64,000 nt of DNA, taken from the NCBI RefSeq assembly GCF_910593845.1, contig NZ_CAJVAS010000013.1, positions 62,001-126,000 on the forward strand, in the 5' to 3' direction. The translations under genes were made by a program, and so were the position numbers. Shown in pieces: positions 25,942-35,812 of the stretch. Position 1 is the stretch's first letter. Every line of letters starts with the position of its first letter. Origin of the DNA: Paenibacillus solanacearum (GTDB lineage: Bacteria > Bacillota > Bacilli > Paenibacillales > NBRC-103111). The notes under the pieces were generated by a model, which made no database searches, had not been told where the DNA came from, and saw only the letters and a list, made by a program, of their open reading frames with translations.

Positions 25942-27309
25942 CTATTGTTTCGTTGCGGATGCTTTCGCGGATACATACCGGTCAAGCAGCGCCGCCGCTT
26001 CGGCCCGTGTCATCGACCGTTCGGGAGCGAACTGCCCGCTCGTCACGCCGTCGACCCATCCCGCCTGCTTCAAGGCAGCGATTGCGCCGAGCGCCCAATA
26101 ACCGGGCGCTACGTCGTTAAACGGCTGCTTCGCCTCCGATAACGACGGCGTCCCGGCCAGCCGCTGGAACATCGCGGCCACCTCCGCCCGGGTGACCGGG
26201 CGGTCGGGCCGCAGCGTGCCGTCGGGGTAGCCCTCCAGCACGCCGACTTTCACCGCTTTGTCGAGGGCGGTGAAAGCCCAATGCTTCGCGTTCATGTCCT
26301 TGAACGCGCCGGCCCCACGGGCCGCGGCATCGCCCGCGGCCGAGCCGCTCGCTCCGCCACCGGCGGCGGGTTGGCATCCGTCTCCGCCTTCAGCGCCGCT
26401 GCCGCCGTATACCGCGGCAGTGACCGCACGCGCGGCGGCGTCTTTGCCAGCTGCGTTGTCGCCGGCCGGGCAAGCAGCCGCGACCGATTTCGCCGCGGAC
26501 AGATCGAATACGCGGTCGAGCAGCGTCATCCATTCCGCCCGCGTCAGCAACCGGTTCGGCTCGTACCGGTTGCCGATGCCGTCGACGATCTTCTTCGCCT
26601 GCAGGCGAAGGATCGATTCGCGGGCCCAATGGCCGAGCGTATCCGGGAACATGACGTTCGGCGGCAAGTACGTTTCGATGCCGTCGGCAATGCCGCGCGC
26701 CATGCTTTGGCGCACCGTGCCGTCCCCGAGCAGCGCCGCGTCGGACGGGCTCGACAAAAATGCCGTTTCCACGAGGATGCTCGGAATCGTGCCGTTCCGC
26801 ACCACATAAACGGCGCTCGGAACAAGCCCGAGGTTTTCGAGGCCGGCGGCATCGACCAGATTGTCAAGAACTTTCTGTGCAAGCTCCCTGCTTTGCGGCG
26901 TCAAAGCTTTCATTTCTTCGCTGGCCGGGTAGCTCGCTTGCGGGTAATTATCGTCGTAATACAGCACCATCGCGCCCCGGGCCGACGGACTGCTGTAGGA
27001 ATTGGCATGAATCGAGACGAACAAATCCGCCTTTTGAGCGTTCATAAAATCAACCCGCTGCTGCAGCGACAAGTAGATGTCGCTGTCCCGCGACATCGAT
27101 ACTTCGTAGCCTTCCTTGACCAGCAGATCGCGCAAGCGTCTGGCGATATCGAGATTTACTTGCTTTTCCTGCAGTCCGTTCACGCCGATCGCTCCGGGAT
27201 CGGAGCCGCCGTGGCCGGCGTCGACGACAATTTTCGCGGCAGACGCCGGTCCAGGCATGATCAGTAAACTTAACGCCATGAGCGCGGTCTGCATCCAACG
27301 CTTCCGCAT
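25942..27309 (-). CDS. Secreted N-acetylmuramoyl-L-alanine amidase (Amidase_3) with three SLH domains
   Basis: Cleaves the bond between muramic acid and L-alanine in peptidoglycan and is held on the surface by S-layer homology domains. 455 residues from ATG 27309 (GAGAGGAG upstream). A signal peptide ends in PGPASAAK. Amidase_3 domain: IVVDAGHGGSDPGAIG with the zinc His, FVSIHANSYSSP and ILVETAFLSSP with the Glu. SLH1 begins FPDTLGHWARESILRLQ, SLH2 FKDMNAKHWAFTALDKAVKV and SLH3 FNDVAPGYWALGAIAALKQA. Between SLH1 and SLH2 lies an unusual Ala/Gly-rich insert of about 60 residues with two cysteines (AAACPAG...GDGCQPA). No S-layer gene is in the window. Confidence 0.93.
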   Translation of the reverse strand: MRKRWMQTALMALSLLIMPGPASAAKIVVDAGHGGSDPGAIGVNGLQEKQVNLDIARRLRDLLVKEGYEVSMSRDSDIYLSLQQRVDFMNAQKADLFVSIHANSYSSPSARGAMVLYYDDNYPQASYPASEEMKALTPQSRELAQKVLDNLVDAAGLENLGLVPSAVYVVRNGTIPSILVETAFLSSPSDAALLGDGTVRQSMARGIADGIETYLPPNVMFPDTLGHWARESILRLQAKKIVDGIGNRYEPNRLLTRAEWMTLLDRVFDLSAAKSVAAACPAGDNAAGKDAAARAVTAAVYGGSGAEGGDGCQPAAGGGASGSAAGDAAARGAGAFKDMNAKHWAFTALDKAVKVGVLEGYPDGTLRPDRPVTRAEVAAMFQRLAGTPSLSEAKQPFNDVAPGYWALGAIAALKQAGWVDGVTSGQFAPERSMTRAEAAALLDRYVSAKASATKQ

Positions 27310-27416
27310 CCGGTTCACTCCTCTCGCATGTTCATTGTACAAGCTGTGCTCTTCGCTGTAAGCAAGCAAGTTTCTCCAACTAACGGAACAAATGGACTAT
27401 GGCGCCAAAGCAAATA

Positions 27417-27425
27417 TGATATAAT
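27417..27425 (+). promoter_or_regulatory. Extended -10 promoter upstream of the DUF4321 gene and maf
   Basis: TGA-TATAAT at 27417-27425 with no convincing -35 box. It lies about 60 bases before the start codon. Confidence 0.6.
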
Positions 27426-27486
27426 AACGATTGGCATTTCTACATATTTTTTGGTTGCATTTCGAACGAAAGAGGTATGCTACATT

Positions 27487-27729
27487 TTGAGAAAGAATAC
27501 ATTCGTCCTTATCCTTATGCTGCTGATCGGCCTGGTTGCGGGAACGCTCGTAGGGCAGCTGCTCTCGCCGGTGCCGGGCTTATCGTTTTTGACCAGAGCG
27601 GTGGAGCTCACGTGGCAGCCGAAAGCGGATTTGCTTGTGATCCGCTATGACTTGAATTTATATATCCGGCTGAACTTGATCAGCTTGCTCGGGCTGGCGG
27701 CAGGATTCTGGATTTACCGTAAGCTGTAG
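27487..27729 (+). CDS. DUF4321 family small membrane protein (80 aa)
   Basis: A two-helix membrane protein matching my memory of the DUF4321 family (MRKNTFVLILMLLIGLVAG at the start, a polar loop, then NLISLLGLAAGFWIYRKL). Function unknown. It commonly stands just upstream of maf and radC in Bacillales and Clostridia, as here. The start is TTG 27487, with AAAGAGGT ten bases upstream. An ATG nearby is out of frame. Confidence 0.78.
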   Translation: MRKNTFVLILMLLIGLVAGTLVGQLLSPVPGLSFLTRAVELTWQPKADLLVIRYDLNLYIRLNLISLLGLAAGFWIYRKL

Positions 27730-27792
27730 CTTTTTAGCTTTGGAAAAGCAGACGAGCCCTGATGAACAATATTCGAAACGAGGGATCGATTT

Positions 27793-28404
27793 ATGTCGAT
27801 TGCTAGCGAAAAACCAATCATACTCGCTTCTTCGTCGCCGAGACGGCAGGAGCTGATCCGATCATTGAACCTGCCTTATGAAATCATCGTCAGTAGTGTA
27901 GACGAATCGACCGAGCCGGGACTGTCCCCGGCGGACATTGTGGAACAACTTTCCGGTCGCAAAGCGCAGGCGGTTTACGAACGTTGTAAGGCAGAAGCGC
28001 GTTATGGGAACGGCGGTGTCGTGGTAGGCTCCGATACGATCGTCGTACTGGACGGCGAAGTGCTGGGCAAACCAAAGGACGGCGAGGATGCGCTGCGTAT
28101 GCTGCGCGCGCTGCAAGGACGGGAGCATGAGGTGTTCAGCGGCGTCGCGGTCATCGATATGCAGACCGGCGAGCGGCACGTTTCACATCGGAGAACGAAC
28201 GTTAGAATGAAACCGCTTGATGATGAGAAAATCAGGCGCTACATCGCCACAGGCGAGCCGATGGACAAAGCCGGGTCATACGGCATCCAAGGGCTCGGCG
28301 CAACGATCGTCGAAGAAATCGTAGGCGATTATTTCAGCGTCGTCGGGCTTCCGATGTCGCTCTTGAGCGATCTGCTTGCGCGTTTTGACGTCGCTGTCTT
28401 TTGA
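27793..28404 (+). CDS. maf: Maf-family nucleoside triphosphate pyrophosphatase
   Basis: Hydrolyses non-canonical or modified nucleotides (dTTP/UTP and m5-type substrates in studied members) to monophosphates; B. subtilis Maf is linked to septum control. 203 residues. The signature ILASSSPRRQELI lies at the N-terminus (residues 10-22), VVGSDTIVVLDGEVLGKP holds the metal-binding aspartate, and AGSYGIQGLGA lies near the C-terminus. The order maf-radC-mreB matches B. subtilis. Confidence 0.95.
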   Translation: MSIASEKPIILASSSPRRQELIRSLNLPYEIIVSSVDESTEPGLSPADIVEQLSGRKAQAVYERCKAEARYGNGGVVVGSDTIVVLDGEVLGKPKDGEDALRMLRALQGREHEVFSGVAVIDMQTGERHVSHRRTNVRMKPLDDEKIRRYIATGEPMDKAGSYGIQGLGATIVEEIVGDYFSVVGLPMSLLSDLLARFDVAVF

Positions 28405-28415
28405 TGAAACGTCAT

Positions 28416-28423
28416 GCTATAAT
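28416..28423 (+). promoter_or_regulatory. Extended -10 promoter of radC
   Basis: TGC-TATAAT lies just after the maf stop and about 37 bases before the radC start. The -35 region is weak. Confidence 0.6.
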
Positions 28424-28459
28424 GATATTTTGGATACGTGACCAGAAAGAGGGGAATGC

Positions 28460-29149
28460 ATGGAATCGCCCAATTACACATTGCGCGATGTCCCAAACGA
28501 AGAACGACCTAGAGAACGCATGATACAGTATGGGGCGGGAGCACTAAGCAACGCAGAATTGCTAGCTATTTTGCTGCGGACAGGTACATATCAGGAATCG
28601 GCCGTTTTGTTGGCTCAGCGGCTTCTTGCTTCATCGGGCAGTCTGCGAGGATTGGCGGATATGAGCTTGGAACAGCTTACGGAGATCAAGGGGATCGGAG
28701 AAGCCAAGGCGCTGCAAATTCAAGCGGGTATTGAGCTTGGCCGCCGAATGGCGCGCAGCGCGCTCAGCGACACGGTAACGATCCGGTCGCCGCAGGACGT
28801 GGCGGCGCTGCTGACCGAGGACCTCAGGTACCTGCAGAAGGAACATTTCGTCTGTTTGTTCCTTAATACGAAAAACCATGTAGTCGGTCAGGAAACGCTG
28901 TCGATGGGCAGCCTGAACGCTTCGATCGTACACCCCAGAGAAATATTCCGCGCGGCCATCAAACGGAGCAGCGCATCAATCGTATGCGCGCACAACCATC
29001 CGAGCGGAGACCCGACGCCGAGCCCGGAAGACATACAAATGACCAAACGGCTTGTCCAGGCGGGAGACATTATCGGCATCGAGGTGCTGGATCATGTGGT
29101 TATCGGAGATCAAAAATTCGTCAGTTTGAAGGAACTTGGACTGATGTAA
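28460..29149 (+). CDS. radC: RadC family protein (JAB/MPN domain)
   Basis: 229 residues. An N-terminal helix-hairpin-helix region (LTEIKGIGEAKALQIQAGIELG) is followed by a JAB/MPN metalloprotease-like domain carrying the metal motif HNHPSGDPTPSPED. Despite the historic name, a role in DNA repair is doubtful and the biochemical function is unknown. AGAGGGGAATGC precedes ATG 28460. It lies upstream of mreB, as in B. subtilis. Confidence 0.94.
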   Translation: MESPNYTLRDVPNEERPRERMIQYGAGALSNAELLAILLRTGTYQESAVLLAQRLLASSGSLRGLADMSLEQLTEIKGIGEAKALQIQAGIELGRRMARSALSDTVTIRSPQDVAALLTEDLRYLQKEHFVCLFLNTKNHVVGQETLSMGSLNASIVHPREIFRAAIKRSSASIVCAHNHPSGDPTPSPEDIQMTKRLVQAGDIIGIEVLDHVVIGDQKFVSLKELGLM

Positions 29150-29271
29150 TATAATGAGAAATAGCTGCCGATTGAAGGCTGCTTTTCTCCACGATGCCAC
29201 CGCGGGCTTGGGCGCTTTCGCGCTTTAAAAGAATGCCCGGTTGTCCGGAATAATCTGGATGAGACGGTGGG

Positions 29272-29366
29272 ATCAAGGAAATAACGGATTTTCAGGCCCT
29301 TATTTGGACACGGACTTTCATGCAATCATCCGCAAATAAGCGTCTGAAAATTTCTTGTTTCTTGAG
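29272..29366. repeat. Long imperfect inverted repeat in the radC-mreB gap
   Basis: ATTTTCAG-GCC-CTTATTTG (29288-29306) faces CAAATAAG-CGT-CTGAAAAT (29333-29351), two perfect 8-bp helices separated by a 3x3 internal loop. Weaker complementarity continues outward (TCAAGG...AACGG against its partner up to about 29366). The loop is 26 bases. There is no T-run. The rest of the 345-bp gap shows only a GCGCAT-C-ATGCGC palindrome near 29411. Confidence 0.7.
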
Positions 29367-29473
29367 ACTCCGGTCCGGCAGCGCCATGCGGCCCGGATGC
29401 GGAACAATCAGCGCATCATGCGCCAATTACGAATGTTATGATCAACCATTCGCGTGTGTAACGCACGCCTTAA

Positions 29474-30529
<1,056 letters not shown>

Positions 30530-30563
30530 CTCGTTTAGCTTCTCAGTTTGGAAGGTGTAAGCA

Positions 30564-31451
30564 TTGAAATTACTCGGTAACAAAAGGCTGCTTATATTAA
30601 TGTTCGGCCTCATTTTGTTCATTGCGCTCATGGGGCTCACCTTCGGGCGGTTCTCCATGACGTGGCCGGAAAAGTTTTTGAAGGATACGGTTTCTTTCAC
30701 GCAAGGTTTGCTCTATAAGCCCGCGGGTTTTGTCGTGGGCTTGATTGAAGATATCAGAAAGATGCGTACGATGCATGAAGAGAACAAGGTGCTCCGGCAG
30801 ACGCTGACCCGCTATGCGCGGGATACGGCAAGGCTGAACGATCTGGAACAGCAGAACAAACGTTTGCAGGATGCGCTGGGCTTTACGGATCGCCAAAAGC
30901 AAATGAACAATTATACGTTCCGGATCGCCGAAGTGACGGAGTTCAATCAGCAAAATAAAATGATTACCATTAACTTGGGCGAGAAAGACGGGATACGCGC
31001 CAATATGGCCGTTATGTCCGTGGATGGGCTGGTTGGCCGCGTTGTGCGCGTCTCGTCCTTCTATGCTGACGTGCAGCTGCTTACCGGGTTACAGACCGTC
31101 GTCGATTCGGCCGACAAGCTGGCGATGGAATCCAAAGCGATCGCGGTCACCGTCAAAGGCCATGAGAGCGAATCGTACGGCTTCATCGAATCGTTCAATC
31201 AGGAGACGCAGCAGCTCGTCATGACCAAGATCGAAGCGAAGGACCCGATCCAGCCCGGCGACACGATCATTACTTCCGGCAAGGGGCTTGTGTTCCCTAA
31301 AGGGATTGAGGTAGGTAAGGTTGTTGAGAAAAGGCAGGGCGATTTCGGCATCACTTATATTGCTACGGTTCAGCCGTTCGCTTCCTTTAATCACCTTCGC
31401 GAAGTATTCGTCGTCCAAGTACCGGAGCTAGGAGCAGGTGATAATGGATGA
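30564..31451 (+). CDS. mreC: Rod shape-determining protein MreC
   Basis: Bitopic scaffold of the elongasome. An N-terminal membrane helix (LLILMFGLILFIALMGL) is followed by a coiled coil (MHEENKVLRQTLTRYARDTARLND) and the beta-domain pair of the MreC family (INLGEKDGIRANMAVMSVDG, DPIQPGDTIITSGKGLVFPKG). 295 residues from TTG 30564, which has GGAAGGTGT upstream. The stop overlaps mreD. Confidence 0.96.
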   Translation: MKLLGNKRLLILMFGLILFIALMGLTFGRFSMTWPEKFLKDTVSFTQGLLYKPAGFVVGLIEDIRKMRTMHEENKVLRQTLTRYARDTARLNDLEQQNKRLQDALGFTDRQKQMNNYTFRIAEVTEFNQQNKMITINLGEKDGIRANMAVMSVDGLVGRVVRVSSFYADVQLLTGLQTVVDSADKLAMESKAIAVTVKGHESESYGFIESFNQETQQLVMTKIEAKDPIQPGDTIITSGKGLVFPKGIEVGKVVEKRQGDFGITYIATVQPFASFNHLREVFVVQVPELGAGDNG

Positions 31452-31975
31452 ATCACATAAAAATTTGGCTCATTCTTATCGCTTTGTTTTTGCTTGAAAG
31501 CACGATCGTGCCATGGCTCATCCCCGTAGCCTGGCAAACCAAAATTATCGTTGATCCGCATTTCATCCTCGTCATCGTACTGTTCATCGGGCTGTACATG
31601 AACCGTCATACGGCGCTTATGTTCGGATTAATCTTCGGCATGCTTTACGATTTCATTCATTATTCGCCGATGCTTGGGCCGGTTTCCTTTGCAATGGGGC
31701 TCACCGGTTACTTGGCGGGGTTGATGTACGGACGGGTCTATACGAGCATCGTGATCAGCATGCTGGTCATTGCGCTCGGCAATTTATTTTACGAACTGAT
31801 CATTTTCGGATTGTACCGGCTTTTTCAAGTCACGCATTCGGATATAGAATGGTTTTTTTTCCATCAAATGCTGCCCGGCATGCTCGTCAATTTGCTCTTT
31901 GCGCTGGCGATCTACGTGCCGCTTCGAAAAATGTTCGAGAGCTTGCCGCAGCCTCAGATGGAGAAGGACGAATAA
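31448..31975 (+). CDS. mreD: Rod shape-determining protein MreD
   Basis: Integral membrane elongasome protein, 175 residues with about five hydrophobic helices (LILIALFLLESTIVPWLI, FILVIVLFIGLYMN, MFGLIFGMLYDFIHYSPMLG). The start overlaps the mreC stop (ATGA), showing translational coupling. The Phe/Tyr-Asp pair in GMLYDF is typical of MreD. Confidence 0.93.
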   Translation: MNHIKIWLILIALFLLESTIVPWLIPVAWQTKIIVDPHFILVIVLFIGLYMNRHTALMFGLIFGMLYDFIHYSPMLGPVSFAMGLTGYLAGLMYGRVYTSIVISMLVIALGNLFYELIIFGLYRLFQVTHSDIEWFFFHQMLPGMLVNLLFALAIYVPLRKMFESLPQPQMEKDE

Positions 31976-32048
31976 CTTTTTCACGCTTGCATGCAGGAGA
32001 TAGGCCGTCTCAAGCCGAATTGTTTACGCTTAGGAGGTAGAAGCGTTT

Positions 32049-32717
32049 ATGACGGCAACAGCCAAGCATCTTGTCACGATTAAAGGGGTTAAAGACGGCC
32101 TTGTGTTTCTCCTCGACGACACTTGCGAATTTGCGGAAGTGCTGGCGGAACTCAAGCATAAGCTGGAAAAAACTCATCAGCAAATATTGACCGGCCCGAT
32201 CATTCACGTTCATGTGAAGCTCGGCAGCAGAGCCGTAACGGATGAGGAGAAGGACGAAGTTCGCTCGATTATTAGCCAGAAGGGCAATCTGCTCGTCCAA
32301 TCCGTCGAGACGCAGGATCCGGAGCGCAAGAAGCCGGAGCATGCCTTATCGAACGTTGCGATTGTCCGCGGCATCGTCCGTTCCGGGCAAACCTCAACGC
32401 ATGACAGCAATATTTTGTTTTTAGGCGACGTTAACCCCGGCGGCTCGATCGTGAGTACGGGAAGCATATATATTATGGGCTCGCTCAGGGGGATGGCGCA
32501 TGCCGGGATCGACGGAGACGACCGGGCGATTATCGCCGCCTCGCATTTGCGGCCCACGCAGCTAAGAATTGCAGGTATCATCAGCCGTCCTCCCGACGAG
32601 TGGGGAACGAGCGAAGCGTATGAAGCTTATATGGAATTCGCTTACGTGAAGGACGGCGTGATGGAAATCGATAAAGTGCATCATTTGCACAAGTTCGATT
32701 GGAACCTGATCTCTTGA
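32049..32717 (+). CDS. minC: Septum site-determining protein MinC
   Basis: Inhibits FtsZ assembly away from midcell. 222 residues. The N-terminal domain (HLVTIKGVKDGLVFLLDD) is followed by the right-handed beta-helix MinC_C domain with the GNILFLGDVNPGGS-type motif (here SNILFLGDVNPGGSIVSTGS) and AIIAASHLRPTQLRIAG. TAGGAGGT lies upstream of ATG 32049. It is paired with minD. Confidence 0.96.
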   Translation: MTATAKHLVTIKGVKDGLVFLLDDTCEFAEVLAELKHKLEKTHQQILTGPIIHVHVKLGSRAVTDEEKDEVRSIISQKGNLLVQSVETQDPERKKPEHALSNVAIVRGIVRSGQTSTHDSNILFLGDVNPGGSIVSTGSIYIMGSLRGMAHAGIDGDDRAIIAASHLRPTQLRIAGIISRPPDEWGTSEAYEAYMEFAYVKDGVMEIDKVHHLHKFDWNLIS

Positions 32718-32737
32718 AGGAGAAGGAGTGAAACCTA

Positions 32738-33538
32738 TTGGGAGAGGCAATCGTCATTACATCGGGAAAAGGAGGCGTCGGCAAAACGACGACGTCCGCC
32801 AACATCGGAACGGCACTGGCGCTTCAAGGGAAGAAGGTCGTCATGGTCGACACGGATATCGGTCTGCGCAATCTCGATGTCGTCATGGGGCTCGAAAACC
32901 GCATCATCTACGATTTGATCGATGTGGCCGAAGGCCGCTGCCGTCTTGCGCAGGCGCTTGTCAAAGACAAGCGCTTTGATGAGCTGTACATGCTCCCAGC
33001 GGCGCAGACGAAGGACAAGCATGCGATTCAGCCGGATGCGGTTCGGCAAATCGTGCTTGAGCTGAAGCGCGATTTTGAGTTCGTCATTATCGACTGTCCG
33101 GCGGGCATCGAGCAGGGGTTCAAGAACGCCGTCGCCGGAGCGGATAAAGCGATCGTCGTCACTACCCCGGAGAATGCGGCCGTGCGCGATGCCGACCGGA
33201 TTATCGGCCTGCTGGAGAAGGAGCCGCAGATCGATTCGCCGAAGCTTGTCATTAACCGGATTCGCCCCAGCATGGTGAAAAAAGGCGAGATGCTGGACAT
33301 CGACGAGATTTGCTCCGTGCTGGCGATCGATTTGCTCGGCATCGTGCCCGACGACGAGCAGGTCATTAAAGCGGCCAATTCCGGCGAGCCGACCGTCATG
33401 AATCCGAATTCCCGGGCGGCCATTGCCTACCGCAACATCGCCCGCCGCATGCTGGGCGATTCCGTGCCGCTCATGCAAATGGAAGAGAAGACCGGCATGC
33501 TGATCAAAATGAAAAAGTTTCTCGGAATGGGCGGCTGA
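32738..33538 (+). CDS. minD: Septum site-determining ATPase MinD
   Basis: Membrane-binding ParA-like ATPase that recruits MinC. 266 residues from TTG 32738 (GGAGTG upstream). The deviant Walker A SGKGGVGKTT has signature Lys11 and Lys16; VVMVDTDIGLRNLDVVMGLE and FVIIDCPAGIEQGF complete the site. The C-terminal GMLIKMKKFLGM is the amphipathic membrane-targeting helix. No MinE or DivIVA gene is seen; in Bacillales MinJ/DivIVA does that job elsewhere. Confidence 0.97.
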   Translation: MGEAIVITSGKGGVGKTTTSANIGTALALQGKKVVMVDTDIGLRNLDVVMGLENRIIYDLIDVAEGRCRLAQALVKDKRFDELYMLPAAQTKDKHAIQPDAVRQIVLELKRDFEFVIIDCPAGIEQGFKNAVAGADKAIVVTTPENAAVRDADRIIGLLEKEPQIDSPKLVINRIRPSMVKKGEMLDIDEICSVLAIDLLGIVPDDEQVIKAANSGEPTVMNPNSRAAIAYRNIARRMLGDSVPLMQMEEKTGMLIKMKKFLGMGG

Positions 33539-33544
33539 CGCGTC

Positions 33545-34696
33545 GTGCTGCACAAATTTAAAAAAGTGGACGTGCTGATCGTTGCGATCCTGATTGCACT
33601 GCTTGCGATTAGCACGGTTTTGTTGTACAGCGCTACCTTGGATTCGAACCTGCTCAAGTTTGACCCGAAAAAATTGGCCGTCATCTATTCAATTTCCTTT
33701 TTTGTATTTATTATTACCGCGGCCCTTGATTACCGGTTTCTCGTGAAGCTCGCATACTATTTATACGGCGTCGGCATATTGCTGCTGGTCGGCGTGTATT
33801 TATTCGGGGCCAAAATTAATGGCGCGAGAGGCTGGTTCGAGCTGCCGTTCGGACTCAATTTTCAGCCGGTCGAGCTGGTGAAAATATTGCTGATCATTAC
33901 GATCGCCGCCTACATGGCGCGCCGCAAGGGCGAGTCATTGCAGTTTTTCCGCGATGTCGTGCCGATTGCGCTGTTCGCGATCATTCCGATCGTGCTCGTT
34001 ATCATTCAGCCGGACTTGGGCAATGCGATCATACTGGGCGTGATCCTGATCGGTATGTACTGGATCGGCAACATTCGCGCCGTCTATGTCGTCGGCGGGG
34101 TGCTGCTGATCGCGGGGACCGTTTACGCGTTCCTTTATTTTTTTCAGCTGTATCATGTGCCGCTGGAAAAATATTTGGATTCCAAAGATTTGCCGACGCA
34201 CTGGATTGCGCGCGTCAATACGTTCATCAATCCCGATACGGCGACGAACGACCAGAAGTACCAGGTCGTGAACTCGATCCGCGCCATCGGCTCCGGTATG
34301 CTCAGGGGCGAAGGCTATTTAAAGGGAACGTCGATCCACAGCCATTTTATACCGGTAGCCTACACTGACGCGATCTTCGTCGTAGTGGGCGAGGAATTCG
34401 GTTTTGTCGGCGCTTCCTGCCTGCTGCTGCTCTATTTCGTGCTCATTTACCGGATGATCCTCATCTCGATTTATTGCAACAATTATGCCGGCTCGTTTAT
34501 TATTATCGGGGTCGTTTCGATGCTTGTGTTCCAAATTTTCCAAAATATCGGAATGATGATTGGGATCATGCCGCTTACCGGGATTACGCTGCCGTTTATT
34601 AGCTACGGGGGCACGTCGCTCATGATCAACATGATTGCGATGGGGCTCGTTATGAGCGTTCGGCTGCATGACGACAAGCTGCTCGATGAAGAATGA
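33545..34696 (+). CDS. rodA: SEDS peptidoglycan glycosyltransferase RodA
   Basis: Polymerises lipid II into glycan strands during side-wall growth. 383 residues with about ten membrane helices and the SEDS signature PFISYGGTSLMINMIAMGLV near the C-terminus. The QPDLGNAIILG and GGWGSGEG-like RAIGSGMLRGEGYLKGT regions are typical of RodA rather than FtsW, and the placement with mre genes agrees. It starts at GTG 33545, six bases after minD, with little binding site of its own, suggesting coupling. In B. subtilis minD is followed directly by spoIVFA, so rodA here is an insertion relative to that order. Confidence 0.93.
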   Translation: MLHKFKKVDVLIVAILIALLAISTVLLYSATLDSNLLKFDPKKLAVIYSISFFVFIITAALDYRFLVKLAYYLYGVGILLLVGVYLFGAKINGARGWFELPFGLNFQPVELVKILLIITIAAYMARRKGESLQFFRDVVPIALFAIIPIVLVIIQPDLGNAIILGVILIGMYWIGNIRAVYVVGGVLLIAGTVYAFLYFFQLYHVPLEKYLDSKDLPTHWIARVNTFINPDTATNDQKYQVVNSIRAIGSGMLRGEGYLKGTSIHSHFIPVAYTDAIFVVVGEEFGFVGASCLLLLYFVLIYRMILISIYCNNYAGSFIIIGVVSMLVFQIFQNIGMMIGIMPLTGITLPFISYGGTSLMINMIAMGLVMSVRLHDDKLLDEE

Positions 34697-34765
34697 TGCC
34701 GCGCTGTGCCGCAGCGCACGACCGGGAGCGGCACTGCTTTGCCGTTACCGTAAGATAGAGCTGTG

Positions 34766-34804
34766 CACCTCTTGTTCGCTAATAGCGAATGAGGGGTGTT
34801 TTTT
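34766..34804 (+). terminator. Intrinsic terminator after rodA
   Basis: CACCTC...TTCGCT-AAT-AGCGAA...GGGTG forms a two-part stem followed by six T. It closes the mreBCD-minCD-rodA operon. Confidence 0.88.
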
Positions 34805-34918
34805 GCGTTTGGCGGCGGATCGCGGTTTTGTTGCCTCCTTGTCCCGGACATCCCGTATATTTGCCGGTACGAGCTCATAGGATGGAGTATACAAGCCCGC
34901 GGGCAAGGAGGATATGGG

Positions 34919-35812
34919 ATGGAAACGAAGAAAAACGTTCGCGACAGGCGCATGGAAAAAATACGCCGACTGAAAGAAGGCACAGCGGGAACCATTAATG
35001 CCGGAACACACGGCTCACATACGATGCTCCCCAGGGAAGCTGTGGGGCGGGAACGTTATCCTGAGAAACGGGATGCGATGGAAAAGGAAGAAGCGCCCAA
35101 TTATCTTCGCACGGATCCCGAAGTGGAGTGGAACCGCAAATGGCAGCGCGATTTTACGGTTTACGGCAGAGATGATGAGGGACCGCCTCCCGAGCGGGGC
35201 TCCTGGAGAGGGCGTATGGGGGCGCGCATTTTGATCAGCGGTTTTTTATTCGCGGCGGTATGGCTCATGTACCAGTGGGAAGACCCGCTGGCCGATAAAG
35301 GGAGGAAGTGGGTAACCGCGTCGCTGACCGAATCGATTGACGTGGTCAAGCTGGCAGGCTGGTATGAACGAAAGTTCGGAGGAGCGCCGTCGTTCCTGCC
35401 GGCCATCAATCCGGGCAAGCATCAGGACGCCACGAAAGTGAGCGCGCTCACGAAGCATTATTTCATACCGGTGCAGGGCAAGCTAATCGCTGCGTTCACG
35501 CCAGGCCAGAACGGCGTCTTGATCGAAGCGAAACCGGGCGCGCCGGTTTCTGCGGTTGATACGGGACTGGTTTCTTTCGCGGGGAATAAAGAGGATACCG
35601 GATTCACCGTCGTTGTACGGCATACGGATGGGATCGAAACGGTGTACGGGCACTTGGATCAAGGAAAGGTGCAGCTGAACGATTGGATTAAAGGAGGGGA
35701 GACGCTCGGAACGGTAGCCAAACCGCAGGGACAAGCATCCGGCACCTTATTTTTCGCGATGGCGAAAGACGGCAAGCCCGTCAACCCGACGGACGTGATT
35801 TCCTTTGATTAA
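34919..35812 (+). CDS. spoIVFA: SpoIVFA, M23-like regulator of the SpoIVFB protease
   Basis: Holds SpoIVFB inactive in the outer forespore membrane until the SpoIVB signal, as part of pro-sigma-K control. 297 residues. A charged cytoplasmic N-terminus of about 100 residues is followed by one membrane helix (ILISGFLFAAVWLMYQW) and an external M23/LytM-like domain (IEAKPGAPVSAVDTGLVSFA, TVVVRHTDGIETVYGHLDQG). The metal-site HxH of active M23 peptidases is incomplete (VYGHLD lacks the partner), in keeping with a regulatory role. AAGGAGG precedes ATG 34919. It overlaps spoIVFB by eight bases. Confidence 0.9.
   Translation: METKKNVRDRRMEKIRRLKEGTAGTINAGTHGSHTMLPREAVGRERYPEKRDAMEKEEAPNYLRTDPEVEWNRKWQRDFTVYGRDDEGPPPERGSWRGRMGARILISGFLFAAVWLMYQWEDPLADKGRKWVTASLTESIDVVKLAGWYERKFGGAPSFLPAINPGKHQDATKVSALTKHYFIPVQGKLIAAFTPGQNGVLIEAKPGAPVSAVDTGLVSFAGNKEDTGFTVVVRHTDGIETVYGHLDQGKVQLNDWIKGGETLGTVAKPQGQASGTLFFAMAKDGKPVNPTDVISFD

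Noticed and set aside
26281..27267. 328-codon plus-strand frame opposite the amidase gene
   Set aside because: Arg/Ala-rich shadow of the amidase; the minus-strand frame has signal peptide, catalytic motifs and SLH domains.
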